64,000 nucleotides of DNA from Sphingomonas sp. (GCF_017304635.1 NZ_JAFKMA010000002.1:1-64000); one strand, 5' to 3'. Shown: positions 27,447-35,215, numbered from the stretch's first letter. The notes: generated by a model from the letters alone, not told the origin. Numbers and translations are program-made.

Positions 27447-28127
27447 TCAGAACGGCGAGATCACGGAGAAGAACCGGCTGAGCCAGCCCTGGCGGCTGGC
27501 GCGGGCGACGTCGCCCTTGCCGGTGTAGGAAATCTTGGCGTCGGCGACGCGGGTCGACGGCACGCGATTGTCGGCGGTGATGTCGGCGGTGCGGACGATG
27601 CCCTTGATCTGGACGAACTCGTCGCCGCGATTGAGCGTGACGCGCTTCTGCCCCTGCACCAGCATCGTGCCGTTGGGATAGACCGCGACCACCGTGACCG
27701 AGACTTCGCCGGTCAGCGAGTTGGACTGGTCGGCGGTGCCCTTGCCGTTGAAGTTGCGGTTCCCGCTCATGCCGAGGTCGGTCGGCTTGATCGCCGAGAG
27801 GAGACCGGTCGAGGGCGGGGTGAGGCCGAACGCGCCCCCCGAATCGAGCTTGGACGACGCCGACTTCGACGCGCTGGTATTCTCGACCAGCACGATCGTC
27901 AGCGGATCGCCGATCCGATGCGCGCGCGTGCCCTCGTACAGCGCGGCATAGCCGTCCTGCGGCTGGAAGATGCTGCCGTTCGCCGGTGGCGGCGGGGGCG
28001 CGGGCGGGGGCGGCGCGGCCGAATAATCCTCGGGCGGCTTCTTCTTGCCGAAGATGCCGGCGCCGGCGGGCGCGGCGCTGGCGACGATGACGGCCGCGGC
28101 GGTCGCGGTGAGGACGATCTTGCGCAT
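27447..28127 (-). CDS. flgH: Flagellar L-ring protein FlgH (no lipobox)
   Basis: Outer-membrane L-ring subunit of 226 residues. Family core: SIFQPQDGYAALYEGTRAHRIGDPLTIVLVENTSASKSA (about 50-90), then NFNGKGTADQSNSLTGEVSVTVV and a TVLxQG-like strand, ending SVISPF. Most FlgH are lipoproteins; this one has a signal peptide (VIVASAAPAGAG) with no cysteine anywhere near the cleavage site, and a Pro-rich stretch after it. The ATG shares one nt with the flgG stop. Confidence 0.94.
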   Translation of the reverse strand: MRKIVLTATAAAVIVASAAPAGAGIFGKKKPPEDYSAAPPPPAPPPPPANGSIFQPQDGYAALYEGTRAHRIGDPLTIVLVENTSASKSASSKLDSGGAFGLTPPSTGLLSAIKPTDLGMSGNRNFNGKGTADQSNSLTGEVSVTVVAVYPNGTMLVQGQKRVTLNRGDEFVQIKGIVRTADITADNRVPSTRVADAKISYTGKGDVARASRQGWLSRFFSVISPF

Positions 28128-28915
28128 CACAGGTTCTGGTTCACATATTTGAGCATGTCGTCGGTCGACGAGATCATCTTCGAATTGACCTCGTACGCGC
28201 GCTGGCATTCGATCATGTCGACCAGTTCCTCGACGACGTTGACGTTCGACGCCTCCAGCATGCCTTGGCGGATCTGGCCGTGTCCGGCTTCGCCCGGCGT
28301 TCCGACGCTCGCCGCGCCGCTGGCGGCGGTTTCGAGCAGGTAGTTGTCGCCCTTCGACTGCAGCCCGCCGGGGTTGGGGAAGGTCGCGACCTGCAACTGG
28401 CCGAGCACGCTCGGCTCGGTCTGGCCGGCGACCGTCGCCGAGACGGTGCCGTCGGTGCCGATCGTGATCTGCGTCGCACCTTCGGGCACGGTGATGCCCG
28501 GCATCACCTGATAGCCTTCGCTGGTGATGAGCTGCCCCTCGGGCGAGCGCGAGAAATTGCCGGCGCGGGTATAGCCGGTCTGGCCGCCGGGCATCTGCAC
28601 CTGGAAATAGCCGTCGCCGTCGATCGCGAGGTCGAGACTGTTGCCGGTGGTCTGCATCGATCCCTGCGTATCCATCCGCGCGGTGCCCTGGATACGGACG
28701 CCGGTGCCCAGGTTCAGGCCGGTCGCATATTTGCTCTCGCTCGACGACTGCGCGCCGGCGGCGGTGACCGTCTGGTACGACAGGGTCGCGAACGACGCCC
28801 GGTCCTTCTTGAACGCGGTCGTGTTGACGTTCGCCAGGTTGTTCGAGATCACCCGCATCCGCATGTCCTGGGCGTCGAGCCCGGTGCGGGCGATGTGCAT
28901 CGCGGCGCTGCTCAT
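28127..28915 (-). CDS. flgG: Flagellar distal rod protein FlgG
   Basis: 262 residues, the standard length. N-terminal rod motif (ARTGLDAQDMRMRVISNNLANVNTTAFKKDRASF, ~9-42), GNSLDLAIDGDGYFQV, TRAGNFSRSPEGQL and the C-terminal ASNVNVVEELVDMIECQRAYEVNSK helix. GAGGAG precedes the ATG. It links the proximal rod to the hook. Confidence 0.97.
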   Translation of the reverse strand: MSSAAMHIARTGLDAQDMRMRVISNNLANVNTTAFKKDRASFATLSYQTVTAAGAQSSSESKYATGLNLGTGVRIQGTARMDTQGSMQTTGNSLDLAIDGDGYFQVQMPGGQTGYTRAGNFSRSPEGQLITSEGYQVMPGITVPEGATQITIGTDGTVSATVAGQTEPSVLGQLQVATFPNPGGLQSKGDNYLLETAASGAASVGTPGEAGHGQIRQGMLEASNVNVVEELVDMIECQRAYEVNSKMISSTDDMLKYVNQNL

Positions 28916-28926
28916 AGTCTAGCTCC

Positions 28927-29673
28927 TCAGCTCGGCATGCGCATGACGGATGCGCCGCTTTCGTCCATGTCCTTGGTGGACTTCATCAGATTGGCCTGCA
29001 CTTCGTAGGCGCGCTGGTTTTCCATCATGTCGACCAGCGCCTGCGTCATGTTGACGTTCGATTGTTCGAGCATCCCGCTCTCGCACGTCGCATCCTCGTC
29101 GGTCGGCAGGGCGCCGCCGCCCTTGACGCGGACCAGGTTGTCGAGGCCCTTGACCGTCTGCGACCCCTTGGGGCTGGCGAACTTGATGCGGTCGATCACC
29201 TGCGGGTTCTTGGCGTCGCCGCCGGCCGGGATGATCGACAGCGTGCCGTCGGAGGCGATTGAGATCGACGCGGCGGGCGGCACGGTGATGGGTGCCCCCC
29301 CGGACCCCATCACCGGGAAACCGTCGCCGGTTTCCAGTACGCCGCTCGCCGAGACGTTGAGATCGCCGCGGCGGGTATAGGCTTCGCTGCCGTCCGCGGC
29401 CTGGACCGCCATCCATTGGTCGCCGGGAATGGCGATGTCGAGGTTGCGCCCGGTCGAGATGATCGTGCCGGCGGAGCGGTCGAAATCCTTGACCTGCTCC
29501 GACGTCGGCTGGCGGCTGTCGAAGCCGTCGCCCTTCAGCATCAGCGCGTCGAAATCGACCTTCTCGGCGCGAAAGCCGATGGTCGACGCGTTCGCCATGT
29601 TGTTGGCGATCGCGGCCTGCGCGCCCATCCGGGCCTTCAGGCCCGACGCGGCGGTGTAGATCAGCTTGTCCAT
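28927..29673 (-). CDS. flgF: Flagellar proximal rod protein FlgF
   Basis: 248 residues. It shows the rod-family ends (AASGLKARMGAQAAIANNMANASTIGF, ~8-34; SNVNMTQALVDMMENQRAYEVQANLMK at the C-terminus) and the GRNLDIAIPGDQWMAV and TRRGDLNVSASG middle strands. GGGGGG precedes the ATG by 10 nt. 11 nt separate it from flgG. Confidence 0.95.
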   Translation of the reverse strand: MDKLIYTAASGLKARMGAQAAIANNMANASTIGFRAEKVDFDALMLKGDGFDSRQPTSEQVKDFDRSAGTIISTGRNLDIAIPGDQWMAVQAADGSEAYTRRGDLNVSASGVLETGDGFPVMGSGGAPITVPPAASISIASDGTLSIIPAGGDAKNPQVIDRIKFASPKGSQTVKGLDNLVRVKGGGALPTDEDATCESGMLEQSNVNMTQALVDMMENQRAYEVQANLMKSTKDMDESGASVMRMPS

Positions 29674-29699
29674 TCAGGCGGTCCCCCCTTCGGCCGTCA

Positions 29700-30968
29700 T
29701 CAGGTGCGCAGGTTGAAGATCGTCTCGGAGATCTGGCTGGCGGTATCGAGCGCCTTGGCATTCGCCTGGAAGTTGCGCTGTGCCGCGATCAGGTTGACCA
29801 GCTCCTCGGTGATGTCGACGTTCGAACGCTCGATCGTCGAGGACATCAGGTTGCCGAACCCGTCCGCGCCGGCCGAACCGAGCTGCGGCGCGCCCGACAG
29901 GCCGGTCGCCGCCCAGGTCGAATCGCCGAGCTGGCGCAGGCCGGCCGGGTCGGTGAACTTGGCCAGCACCACCTTGCCCAGCGTCTGGATGTCGCCGTTC
30001 GAGAAGCTCGCCTTGACCATGCCGTCGTCGCCGACCGTCACGCCCTCGAGCTGGCCGATCGCCGCGCCGTCCTGCGTACGCGACGAGATGTTGAACGGCT
30101 GGGCAAGCTGCGTGGTGGTCGTGCCGAAGGTGAAGGTGGCCGACTGCGCGGCGCTGGCGCCCGCCGGGGTGAACGGGTCGAACGTCGTCGCCGTGGTCGG
30201 CGCGGTCATCTGGCCGTCCGAGTTGAACGTCAGCGAGATATTGTCGCTGCCGCCCGAGGTCAGCTTGGTGTCACCGACATAGTTGTAGACTTGCCAGGTG
30301 CTGTTCACGCCCGGCCCCGACGACGCCGCGGTGCGCTTGAAATAGGTCGTCAGCGTCTGCGGGTTGCCGCTGGCGTCGTAGATCGTCGTCGAGGTCGAGT
30401 TGTTGTAGCTCGTCGGGTCGAAGCGATCGAACGTCGCGGTGGTCGGAACCGTCGCGGTCGAGGCCAAGTTGGCGGTCATCGCGACCGCGCCGGTCGGCTT
30501 GGCGACGCCGCTGGTCGCCGGCAGTTGCAGGCTCTTGGTCTGGTCGATGCCGGTCGCGACGACGGCGCCCGACCCGTCGACCGGATAGACCTGGAGGAAG
30601 TTGCCGTCGGCGTCGGTGACGTAGCGGTCCTGATTGACCGAGAAGCCGCCGTTACGCGTGAAGTTGACCTTCGCGCCGTCGACCGACGGTTTGATCGCGA
30701 AGAAACCGTCGCCCGAGATCGCGAGGTCGAGGCTCGACGACGACTGGATCAGGTTGCCCTGGCTGAACTGCTGGCGGTTGGCCTTCACAACCGTGCCCGA
30801 CCCGACCATCTGCGTCGGCGACACGCTGACGCTCGACGCGATCACGTCGGCGAAGTCGGTGCGGCTCTTCTTGAAGCCGTTGGTGCCGACGTTGGCGAGG
30901 TTGTGCGAGATCGTGTTCATCTCGGTCTGCGAGGCCTGGAGGCCGGAAAGCGAGGTGTAGAAGGACAT
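29700..30968 (-). CDS. flgE: Flagellar hook protein FlgE
   Basis: Hook subunit of 422 residues. N-terminal SGLQASQTEMNTISHNLANVGTNGFKKSRTDF (~8-39), SSSLDLAISGDGFFAI, FTRNGGFSVNQDRYV, a large Ser/Thr-rich surface domain, and C-terminal ERSNVDITEELVNLIAAQRNFQANAKALDTASQI. GGAG lies upstream of the ATG. FlgD, its assembly cap, is encoded just before it. Confidence 0.97.
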   Translation of the reverse strand: MSFYTSLSGLQASQTEMNTISHNLANVGTNGFKKSRTDFADVIASSVSVSPTQMVGSGTVVKANRQQFSQGNLIQSSSSLDLAISGDGFFAIKPSVDGAKVNFTRNGGFSVNQDRYVTDADGNFLQVYPVDGSGAVVATGIDQTKSLQLPATSGVAKPTGAVAMTANLASTATVPTTATFDRFDPTSYNNSTSTTIYDASGNPQTLTTYFKRTAASSGPGVNSTWQVYNYVGDTKLTSGGSDNISLTFNSDGQMTAPTTATTFDPFTPAGASAAQSATFTFGTTTTQLAQPFNISSRTQDGAAIGQLEGVTVGDDGMVKASFSNGDIQTLGKVVLAKFTDPAGLRQLGDSTWAATGLSGAPQLGSAGADGFGNLMSSTIERSNVDITEELVNLIAAQRNFQANAKALDTASQISETIFNLRT

Positions 30969-30995
30969 GGTCGTTTACTCCGGGGTGAGAGAGGG

Positions 30996-31688
30996 TCAGC
31001 CGATCTGGCGAACGGCGGAAACGTCGATGGTGCCGAGTCCGGCGACGCTGAGTGTCGGCGAGCCGGACGAGGGATTGGAAACGGCCGTGACCGGTGCCCA
31101 GACCAGGCTGCGGTTGGAGACGGCCTTGCCGCTCGCGTCGGCGGCGGTGACCGACACCTTGAACGGGCCGGATCCGGCGGCGGTGCCGGCGTCGGTGGTG
31201 CCGTCCCAGTCGTAGGTCGCAGTGCCCTTGGCCTGCTTGCCGAGGTTGAGCGTCTTCAGCGTCTGGCCGTTGCCGTCCGAGATGGTCACGGTGACGTTGC
31301 TGGCGTCGCTGTCGAGCTCGACCGCGCCGGCGATCCCGCCGGTGGTGCGGCCATAGGCGGTGTTCCCCTCGGTCAGCACGTTCTTGCCGACATAGGACAT
31401 CGCATCGGTGGTCGAGGTGCCGGTCAGCTTCGCGGCGATCGACTTCAGCGTCGTCGACATGTCGGTGATGCCCTGCAACGACGAGAATTGGGCCATCTGG
31501 GCGACCATCTGCGTGTTATCGACCGGGTTGAACGGATCCTGGTTCTGCAACTGCGCCGTCATCAGCTTCAGGAAGTCGGCCTGGCCCAGCGTCTGGTTGG
31601 ACGAGGATGCCGGCGCGACGGTCGGCGTCGTGCTGCCGGTGCGGCCGATGCCGAGGTTGGCGAGCGTGGTGTCGAAGGCAGAGGTCAT
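30996..31688 (-). CDS. flgD: Hook-capping protein FlgD
   Basis: Hook assembly scaffold of 230 residues. The N-terminal signature LGQADFLKLMTAQLQNQDPFNPVDNTQMVAQMAQFSSLQGI (starting ~33) is diagnostic; the C-terminal half is the Ig-like domain with VTISDGNGQTLKTL and TYDWDGTTDAG. Its SD is formed by the flgC stop region (GGGAAGTAAGCC). Cytoplasmic until exported; absent from the finished hook. Confidence 0.96.
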   Translation of the reverse strand: MTSAFDTTLANLGIGRTGSTTPTVAPASSSNQTLGQADFLKLMTAQLQNQDPFNPVDNTQMVAQMAQFSSLQGITDMSTTLKSIAAKLTGTSTTDAMSYVGKNVLTEGNTAYGRTTGGIAGAVELDSDASNVTVTISDGNGQTLKTLNLGKQAKGTATYDWDGTTDAGTAAGSGPFKVSVTAADASGKAVSNRSLVWAPVTAVSNPSSGSPTLSVAGLGTIDVSAVRQIG

Positions 31689-31691
31689 GGC

Positions 31692-32102
31692 TTACTTCCC
31701 GAGCTTGAGCGTGTCGGAGATGAGGGATTTCGCGGTCTGCATGACCTCGACGTTGTTCTGGTACCCGCGCGCGGTCTCCATCATGTCGACCAGTTCTCGC
31801 GTTTCATCGACGTTCGATTCCCAGACGTTGCCGTCCTTGTCGGCCATCGGATTGGTCGGGTCGTAGCGCTTGGTCGGGTCGTTGCCGGCGGTGACGACGT
31901 TCTCGACGTCGACCGTCGCCATGCCGGACGCCTGGTCGTAGCTGGTGCGGAACACCGGCTTGATCGTGCGATAGGCGGTGGCGACGGAGTTGGAGACCGA
32001 CCCCGCATTGGCGAGGTTGGAGGCGGTCGTGTTCATCCGCACGAGCTGCGCGGACATCGCGCGACCCGATACTTGGAAGATGCTGAGCGGTCCGTTGGGC
32101 AT
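31692..32102 (-). CDS. flgC: Proximal rod protein FlgC
   Basis: 136 residues, full family length. N-terminal QVSGRAMSAQLVRMNTTASNLANAGSVSN (~9-37) and C-terminal NVDETRELVDMMETARGYQNNVEVMQTAK. The ATG is 3 nt after the flgB stop, with GGGGGAATAAGCC as SD. Confidence 0.96.
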   Translation of the reverse strand: MPNGPLSIFQVSGRAMSAQLVRMNTTASNLANAGSVSNSVATAYRTIKPVFRTSYDQASGMATVDVENVVTAGNDPTKRYDPTNPMADKDGNVWESNVDETRELVDMMETARGYQNNVEVMQTAKSLISDTLKLGK

Positions 32103-32105
32103 GGC

Positions 32106-32456
32106 TTATTCCCCCCGCAATGCGCGCGTGACTTGGTTGATGCGCCCGTTCAGGAACGCGAGCGTCGTCTGGTACTGGACCGCATTCTCCGCGAACGCGG
32201 TCTGTTCGGTCGACAGGTCGACGGTGTTGCCGTCGAGGCTCGGCTGCAGCGGTACGCGATAGAGCGTCGCGGCGCTGGTCGCGCCGTCGGCACCCATGCC
32301 GCCGTCGATCGATGCCAGCGCCTGGTGGAAATCGATGTCGCGCGCCTTGAACCCCGGGGTCGAGGAATTGGCGATGTTGGACGCCAGGATACCCATGCGC
32401 TGCCCGCGCACTTCCAGCGCCGCGCCGTGTATCCCGAACAGACTGTCGTCGGCCAT
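32106..32456 (-). CDS. flgB: Proximal rod protein FlgB
   Basis: First gene of the minus-strand flgBCDEFGH operon. 116 residues: IHGAALEVRGQRMGILASNIANSSTPGFKARDIDFHQAL (~9-47) is the rod-protein motif, followed by a short core and the C-terminal TTLAFLNGRINQVTRALRG. A sigma-54 promoter starts 37 nt upstream of the ATG. Confidence 0.96.
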   Translation of the reverse strand: MADDSLFGIHGAALEVRGQRMGILASNIANSSTPGFKARDIDFHQALASIDGGMGADGATSAATLYRVPLQPSLDGNTVDLSTEQTAFAENAVQYQTTLAFLNGRINQVTRALRGE

Positions 32457-32492
32457 GTGCCGTCCTCGCGTTAAATCCTGCGCGAGAGATCA

Positions 32493-32507
32493 GCAAAGGT
32501 CGTGCCA
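32493..32507 (-). promoter_or_regulatory. Sigma-54 (-24/-12) promoter of the flgB operon
   Basis: Minus strand TGGCACG-ACCT-TTGC, an exact match to the TGGCACG-N4-TTGC consensus with the GG and GC pairs 10 nt apart. Predicted start ~32481, 25 nt before the flgB ATG. Needs RpoN and an activator such as the one encoded at 42468. Confidence 0.88.
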
Positions 32508-32528
32508 AGTGCCGTTCGGAGGCGATTT

Positions 32529-32588
32529 TGCCGGGTCCGGCAGGGCAAAGCGGCAAAGGCTTGCCGGTCGGCGGCAATCGGTTTGCCG
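32529..32588. promoter_or_regulatory. Enhancer-like array between divergent flagellar promoters
   Basis: A perfect TGCCGG-GT-CCGGCA palindrome (32529-32542) is followed by four half-sites of alternating orientation: CGGCAA at 32551, TTGCCG at 32561, CGGCAA at 32572 and TTGCCG at 32583. Their 10-11 nt spacing puts them on one face of the helix. The array is ~50-110 nt from the predicted flgB start, a normal distance for activator binding, and resembles Caulobacter ftr sites bound by FlbD (from memory of that system). Confidence 0.65.
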
Positions 32589-32602
32589 GTTTCCGCCACG
32601 TC

Positions 32603-32688
32603 CGTCGCCCCCGGCGGAGGCTGGGGCCGCCAGGTTGGAAAGCATTTCCGTCGTTACTCAGCGGCCCCGGCCTCCACCGGGGGCGACG
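32603..32688. repeat. Long hairpin repeat (GTCGCCCCCGG type)
   Basis: Inverted repeat with 28-bp arms (32603-32630 and 32661-32688) starting CGTCGCCCCCGG, one C-A mismatch and one T-G wobble, loop of 30 nt. It lies between the enhancer array and the plus-strand sigma-54 promoter. Similar GC-rich pairs are common intergenic repeats in sphingomonads as far as I recall. Confidence 0.75.
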
Positions 32689-32699
32689 GGGGAAGCAAT

Positions 32700-32715
32700 T
32701 GGCCCGCCCCTTGCA
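32700..32715 (+). promoter_or_regulatory. Sigma-54 promoter of the MotA-like/flgA operon
   Basis: TGGCCCG-CCCC-TTGCA, one mismatch from consensus and exact 10-nt GG/GC spacing. The predicted start (~32726) falls at the first codon of the MotA-like gene, implying a leaderless or nearly leaderless mRNA. Confidence 0.75.
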
Positions 32716-32727
32716 GAACCCTCGCGC

Positions 32728-33387
32728 ATGATGACGCCTGACGCGCTTACCCCGTTCGTCGATCCTGCCGCGATCGCCATCGTCGCCGGCGGCACCGTGC
32801 TCGCCGCGCTGCTGCGCACGCCGCTCAGGGATTTCGGTCGCGCCATCGCCGCGCTCGCCACGCTGCCGCGTCGCGGGTTCGAGGCGACGCCGCTGGTCGA
32901 TCAGGCGGCGGCGCTCAACCGGATCGCCCGGCGGCACGGCGTCCATACGCTCGACCGGTCGGTGATCGCCGATCCCGACGTCGCCGCCGCCATCGCCGCC
33001 GCCGTCGACGGCGCCAGCCCCGCTGAGGTCACCTGCCTGCTCGACGAGCGCCGCCGCGCCCGCATCCTGCGCCACGCCGCCGCTGCCGACATGTGGGCGG
33101 GCATGGCCGAGGTCGCGCCGGCGATGGGCATGGTCGGGACGCTGATCGGGCTGGTCAAGATGTTCACCGCGATGACGGACCCCGCCGCGATCGGCGGCGG
33201 CATGGCGGTCGCGTTGCTGGCGACGCTCTATGGCGCGCTGATCGCGAACCTGATCGCGATGCCGATCGCGGTCCGCCTGCGCCGTCGCGCGCGCATTGAG
33301 GCGGAGGAGCGCGCGCGCCTGGTCGCGCCGCTCGCCGCGCTCGCCGAACAGGGCCGGCCGCGCAATCCGGTCGCGGTGGCGGCATGA
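32728..33387 (+). CDS. Reduced MotA-like (MotA/TolQ/ExbB family) protein
   Basis: 219 residues, shorter than MotA. Three hydrophobic helices are seen: PAAIAIVAGGTVLAALL (~13-29, matching MotA helix 2), APAMGMVGTLIGLVKMF (~130-146, helix 3) and AVALLATLYGALIANLIAMPIAV (~155-177, helix 4). MotA helix 1 is missing. The PAxGMVGTLIGLVKM and GxAxALLATLYGAL motifs are good MotA signatures. ATG ATG at 32728/32731, no SD. Overlaps the MotB-like gene (ATGA). Probably an alternative or auxiliary stator half. Confidence 0.8.
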   Translation: MMTPDALTPFVDPAAIAIVAGGTVLAALLRTPLRDFGRAIAALATLPRRGFEATPLVDQAAALNRIARRHGVHTLDRSVIADPDVAAAIAAAVDGASPAEVTCLLDERRRARILRHAAAADMWAGMAEVAPAMGMVGTLIGLVKMFTAMTDPAAIGGGMAVALLATLYGALIANLIAMPIAVRLRRRARIEAEERARLVAPLAALAEQGRPRNPVAVAA

Positions 33388-33887
33388 CCGATCCGCTCGA
33401 TCCGCCGCCGGCCAGGCCGCTCTGGCTATGGACGCTCGCCGATCTGGCGCTGCTGCTGGTCGGGTTCTTCGTCCTGATCCAGGCGACCGATCGCCGTGCA
33501 TTGGCAAAGGGCTTGCGTGAGGGGTTCGGCGGCGTGGTCGAGACGCCGGCGCCGATCCCGGTCGCGTCCGTCGTCGTCGCCAGTCCCCCCGGATCCGCGA
33601 CGCTGAACGATCCGGCACAATTGACGAGCTTCGCCGCGAGCGCCCTGCGCGATCCGCGCGTGTCGCTGCGCATCGTCGGCAGCGCGGCGGCGGCGGGCGA
33701 CGTCGATCCTGCCACCGGCAGCGCGGCCTTGCTCGCGAGCGACCGTGCGCGCGCCGCCGCCGCCTACCTCATCGCGCACGGCACGCCCGCCGGTCGCATC
33801 GCCATCGCCGCACCCGGCACCGGGCGCAGCGGCGTGCTCGTCACCCTCAGCTTCACCGGCGATCCCGCCCAGGAGAAACAGAAATGA
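33384..33887 (+). CDS. Reduced MotB-like/OmpA-like protein
   Basis: 167 residues. A short N-terminus leads to one helix, LWTLADLALLLVGFFVLIQA (~15-34), with an Asp (in LADL) at the position of the MotB proton-binding Asp. The C-terminal half keeps OmpA-like features: RVSLRIVGSA and LLASDRARAAAAYLIAHGTPAGRI, though shorter than usual. It is translationally coupled to the MotA-like gene before and flgA after. A minimal stator partner is the best reading; a non-motor proton-channel role is possible. Confidence 0.72.
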   Translation: MTDPLDPPPARPLWLWTLADLALLLVGFFVLIQATDRRALAKGLREGFGGVVETPAPIPVASVVVASPPGSATLNDPAQLTSFAASALRDPRVSLRIVGSAAAAGDVDPATGSAALLASDRARAAAAYLIAHGTPAGRIAIAAPGTGRSGVLVTLSFTGDPAQEKQK

Positions 33888-34423
33888 TCCGCGCTCTTGC
33901 CGTCGTGCCCGCGTTGCTGCTGGCCGGCCCTGCGCTCGCACAGAGTTTCCAGAGCACGGCGTTGCTCGACAAGGCCGTCGCCGGCTTCACCGGCCAGCCG
34001 ATCGGCAGCGACGGCGGCGCGCGCACTGCGGTCGATACGCGGCTGAAGCTCGCCGCCTGCCCGATGGTCGCGCTGAACTGGCGCACCCCGGCGCACGATG
34101 CCGTGGTGGTCAATTGCCCAGACCCGAGCTGGCGGATCTTCGTGCCCGTGCGCATCACCGCGCCGGTGCCGACCCCGGCGGGCCCGCTGCCCGCTTCTCC
34201 CACCGCCGTCGCCGCTCCGCCCAAGGGACCACCGGTCATCAAGCGCGGCGACCCGGTCAGCCTGACCGCCGGCACCGCCGGCTTCTCGGTCACGCGCGAC
34301 GGCATCGCCGCCAGCGACGCGGCGGCCGGCGCGCGCGTGCTGGTCAAGGTCGAGGACAACAAGCCGCCGGTCCAGGCGATCGCGGTCGAGCCCGGCAAGG
34401 CCGTGATTCCGGGCGGCGAATAA
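33884..34423 (+). CDS. flgA: P-ring assembly chaperone FlgA
   Basis: Periplasmic chaperone for FlgI, 179 residues. Signal peptide (VVPALLLAGPALAQ), then a divergent N-terminal half (LKLAACPM with the conserved Cys) and the SAF-like C-terminal domain: VIKRGDPVSLTAGTAGFSVTRDGIAASDAAAGARVLVKV and a final VEPGKAVIPG. The start overlaps the MotB-like stop (ATGA). Confidence 0.88.
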   Translation: MIRALAVVPALLLAGPALAQSFQSTALLDKAVAGFTGQPIGSDGGARTAVDTRLKLAACPMVALNWRTPAHDAVVVNCPDPSWRIFVPVRITAPVPTPAGPLPASPTAVAAPPKGPPVIKRGDPVSLTAGTAGFSVTRDGIAASDAAAGARVLVKVEDNKPPVQAIAVEPGKAVIPGGE

Positions 34424-34430
34424 TTTCTTC

Positions 34431-34457
34431 TAAACATATCCGGCAGGCGGTCGTTCG
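34431..34457 (+). promoter_or_regulatory. Candidate sigma-28 promoter of flgM
   Basis: TAAA at 34431, 15-nt spacer, GTCGTTCG at 34450, compared with the FliA pattern TAAA-N15-GCCGATAA. Predicted start about 25 nt before the flgM ATG. Fits the usual late expression of flgM; sequence support is moderate. Confidence 0.4.
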
Positions 34458-34488
34458 ATGATGCGAGGACAGTTCCACAAGGTGGCAA

Positions 34489-34788
34489 ATGGTCGATCCG
34501 ATCGCATTCAAGGGCTCGACGCCCCCGCGCCAGGTCGCTCCGGTCGCAGCCGCGCCGGTCGCATCGAACGTCGCGTCCGTCGCCGCCGAACCGCAGCCGC
34601 AACAGGCCCAGGCGACCGCGGCCGGCCAGTTGGCCGCCGATCTGTCGGCACGCCCGCCGGTCGATACGGATCGGATCGAACGCATCAAGCGAGCGATCGA
34701 GGACGGCACGTTCCCGATCCTGCCGGCGACCATCGCCGACAGCATGCTCGCCCTCAAGTACGATTGGTTGTCGCGTGACAAGGCGTGA
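34489..34788 (+). CDS. flgM: Anti-sigma-28 factor FlgM
   Basis: 99 residues, mostly disordered Ala/Pro-rich N-terminal half, then the conserved FliA-binding C-terminus DTDRIERIKRAIEDGTFPILPATIADSML (~59-87). It would hold FliA inactive until hook completion and secretion. AAGGTGG precedes the ATG. Its target FliA is encoded at 38281. Confidence 0.92.
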   Translation: MVDPIAFKGSTPPRQVAPVAAAPVASNVASVAAEPQPQQAQATAAGQLAADLSARPPVDTDRIERIKRAIEDGTFPILPATIADSMLALKYDWLSRDKA

Positions 34789-35089
34789 AGGGCTGATCCG
34801 CGTGATCGACGCGCTGCATGTCGAGATCGCGGCGATGAAAGCGAACGACGTTGCCGCGCTCGACCGTGCGACGCAGGCCAAGCTGATCGCGATCGACGCG
34901 CTGGCGACGATCGAGGGCGGCGCGCTCGAGCCCGACGTCCGCGAACTCGCCGAGGAAGCGCAGCGGCTGAACGACACCGCGCGCATCTACGTGAACCTGC
35001 TGGCGGCAAACGTCCGCCGCCGCCTGCAAATGCTTGCCGGTGATGCCGGCGGCTACCGCTCGAACGGCCGCGTCGCGGCTTACGCCTGA
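34775..35089 (+). CDS. flgN: FlgN-like flagellar export chaperone
   Basis: 104 residues, almost all helix (IRVIDALHVEIAAMKANDVAALDRATQAKLIAIDALATIE...), ending in a short unstructured tail. Position directly after flgM is that of flgN in other genomes; the sequence itself is weakly conserved. The GTG at 34775 overlaps flgM by 14 nt; a GTG at 34802 with AAGGG upstream is an alternative start. FlgN escorts FlgK and FlgL to the export gate. Confidence 0.75.
   Translation: MTRREGLIRVIDALHVEIAAMKANDVAALDRATQAKLIAIDALATIEGGALEPDVRELAEEAQRLNDTARIYVNLLAANVRRRLQMLAGDAGGYRSNGRVAAYA
35024..35039. promoter_or_regulatory. Activator-type dyad inside flgN, upstream of the sltF-like gene
   Basis: CTGCAA-ATGC-TTGCCG, one mismatch from a perfect CGGCAA-N4-TTGCCG dyad, about 180 nt upstream of the sigma-54 promoter at 35216; a further CGGCAA half-site is at 35004. 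Confidence 0.45.
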
Positions 35090-35096
35090 CCATCGA

Positions 35097-35204
35097 CGTC
35101 ATCCCCGCGAAAGCGGGGACCCATCTCGTATCCTCTCTTCAGTCGGGCCGGTAGCAATCGTTTCCGGTCATGGGAGATGGGTTCCCGCTTTCGCGGGAAT
35201 GACG
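35097..35204. repeat. Dispersed hairpin repeat (CGTCATCCCCGCGAAAGCGGGGACCCATC type)
   Basis: Two inverted arms (35097-35127 and 35174-35204). Each is itself a hairpin: CCCCGC-GAAA-GCGGGG and CCCGC-TTTC-GCGGG, followed by ACCCATCTC or preceded by its complement. A common bacterial intergenic repeat type. It ends 12 nt before the sigma-54 promoter. Confidence 0.75.
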
Positions 35205-35215
35205 AGATGGGAAAC

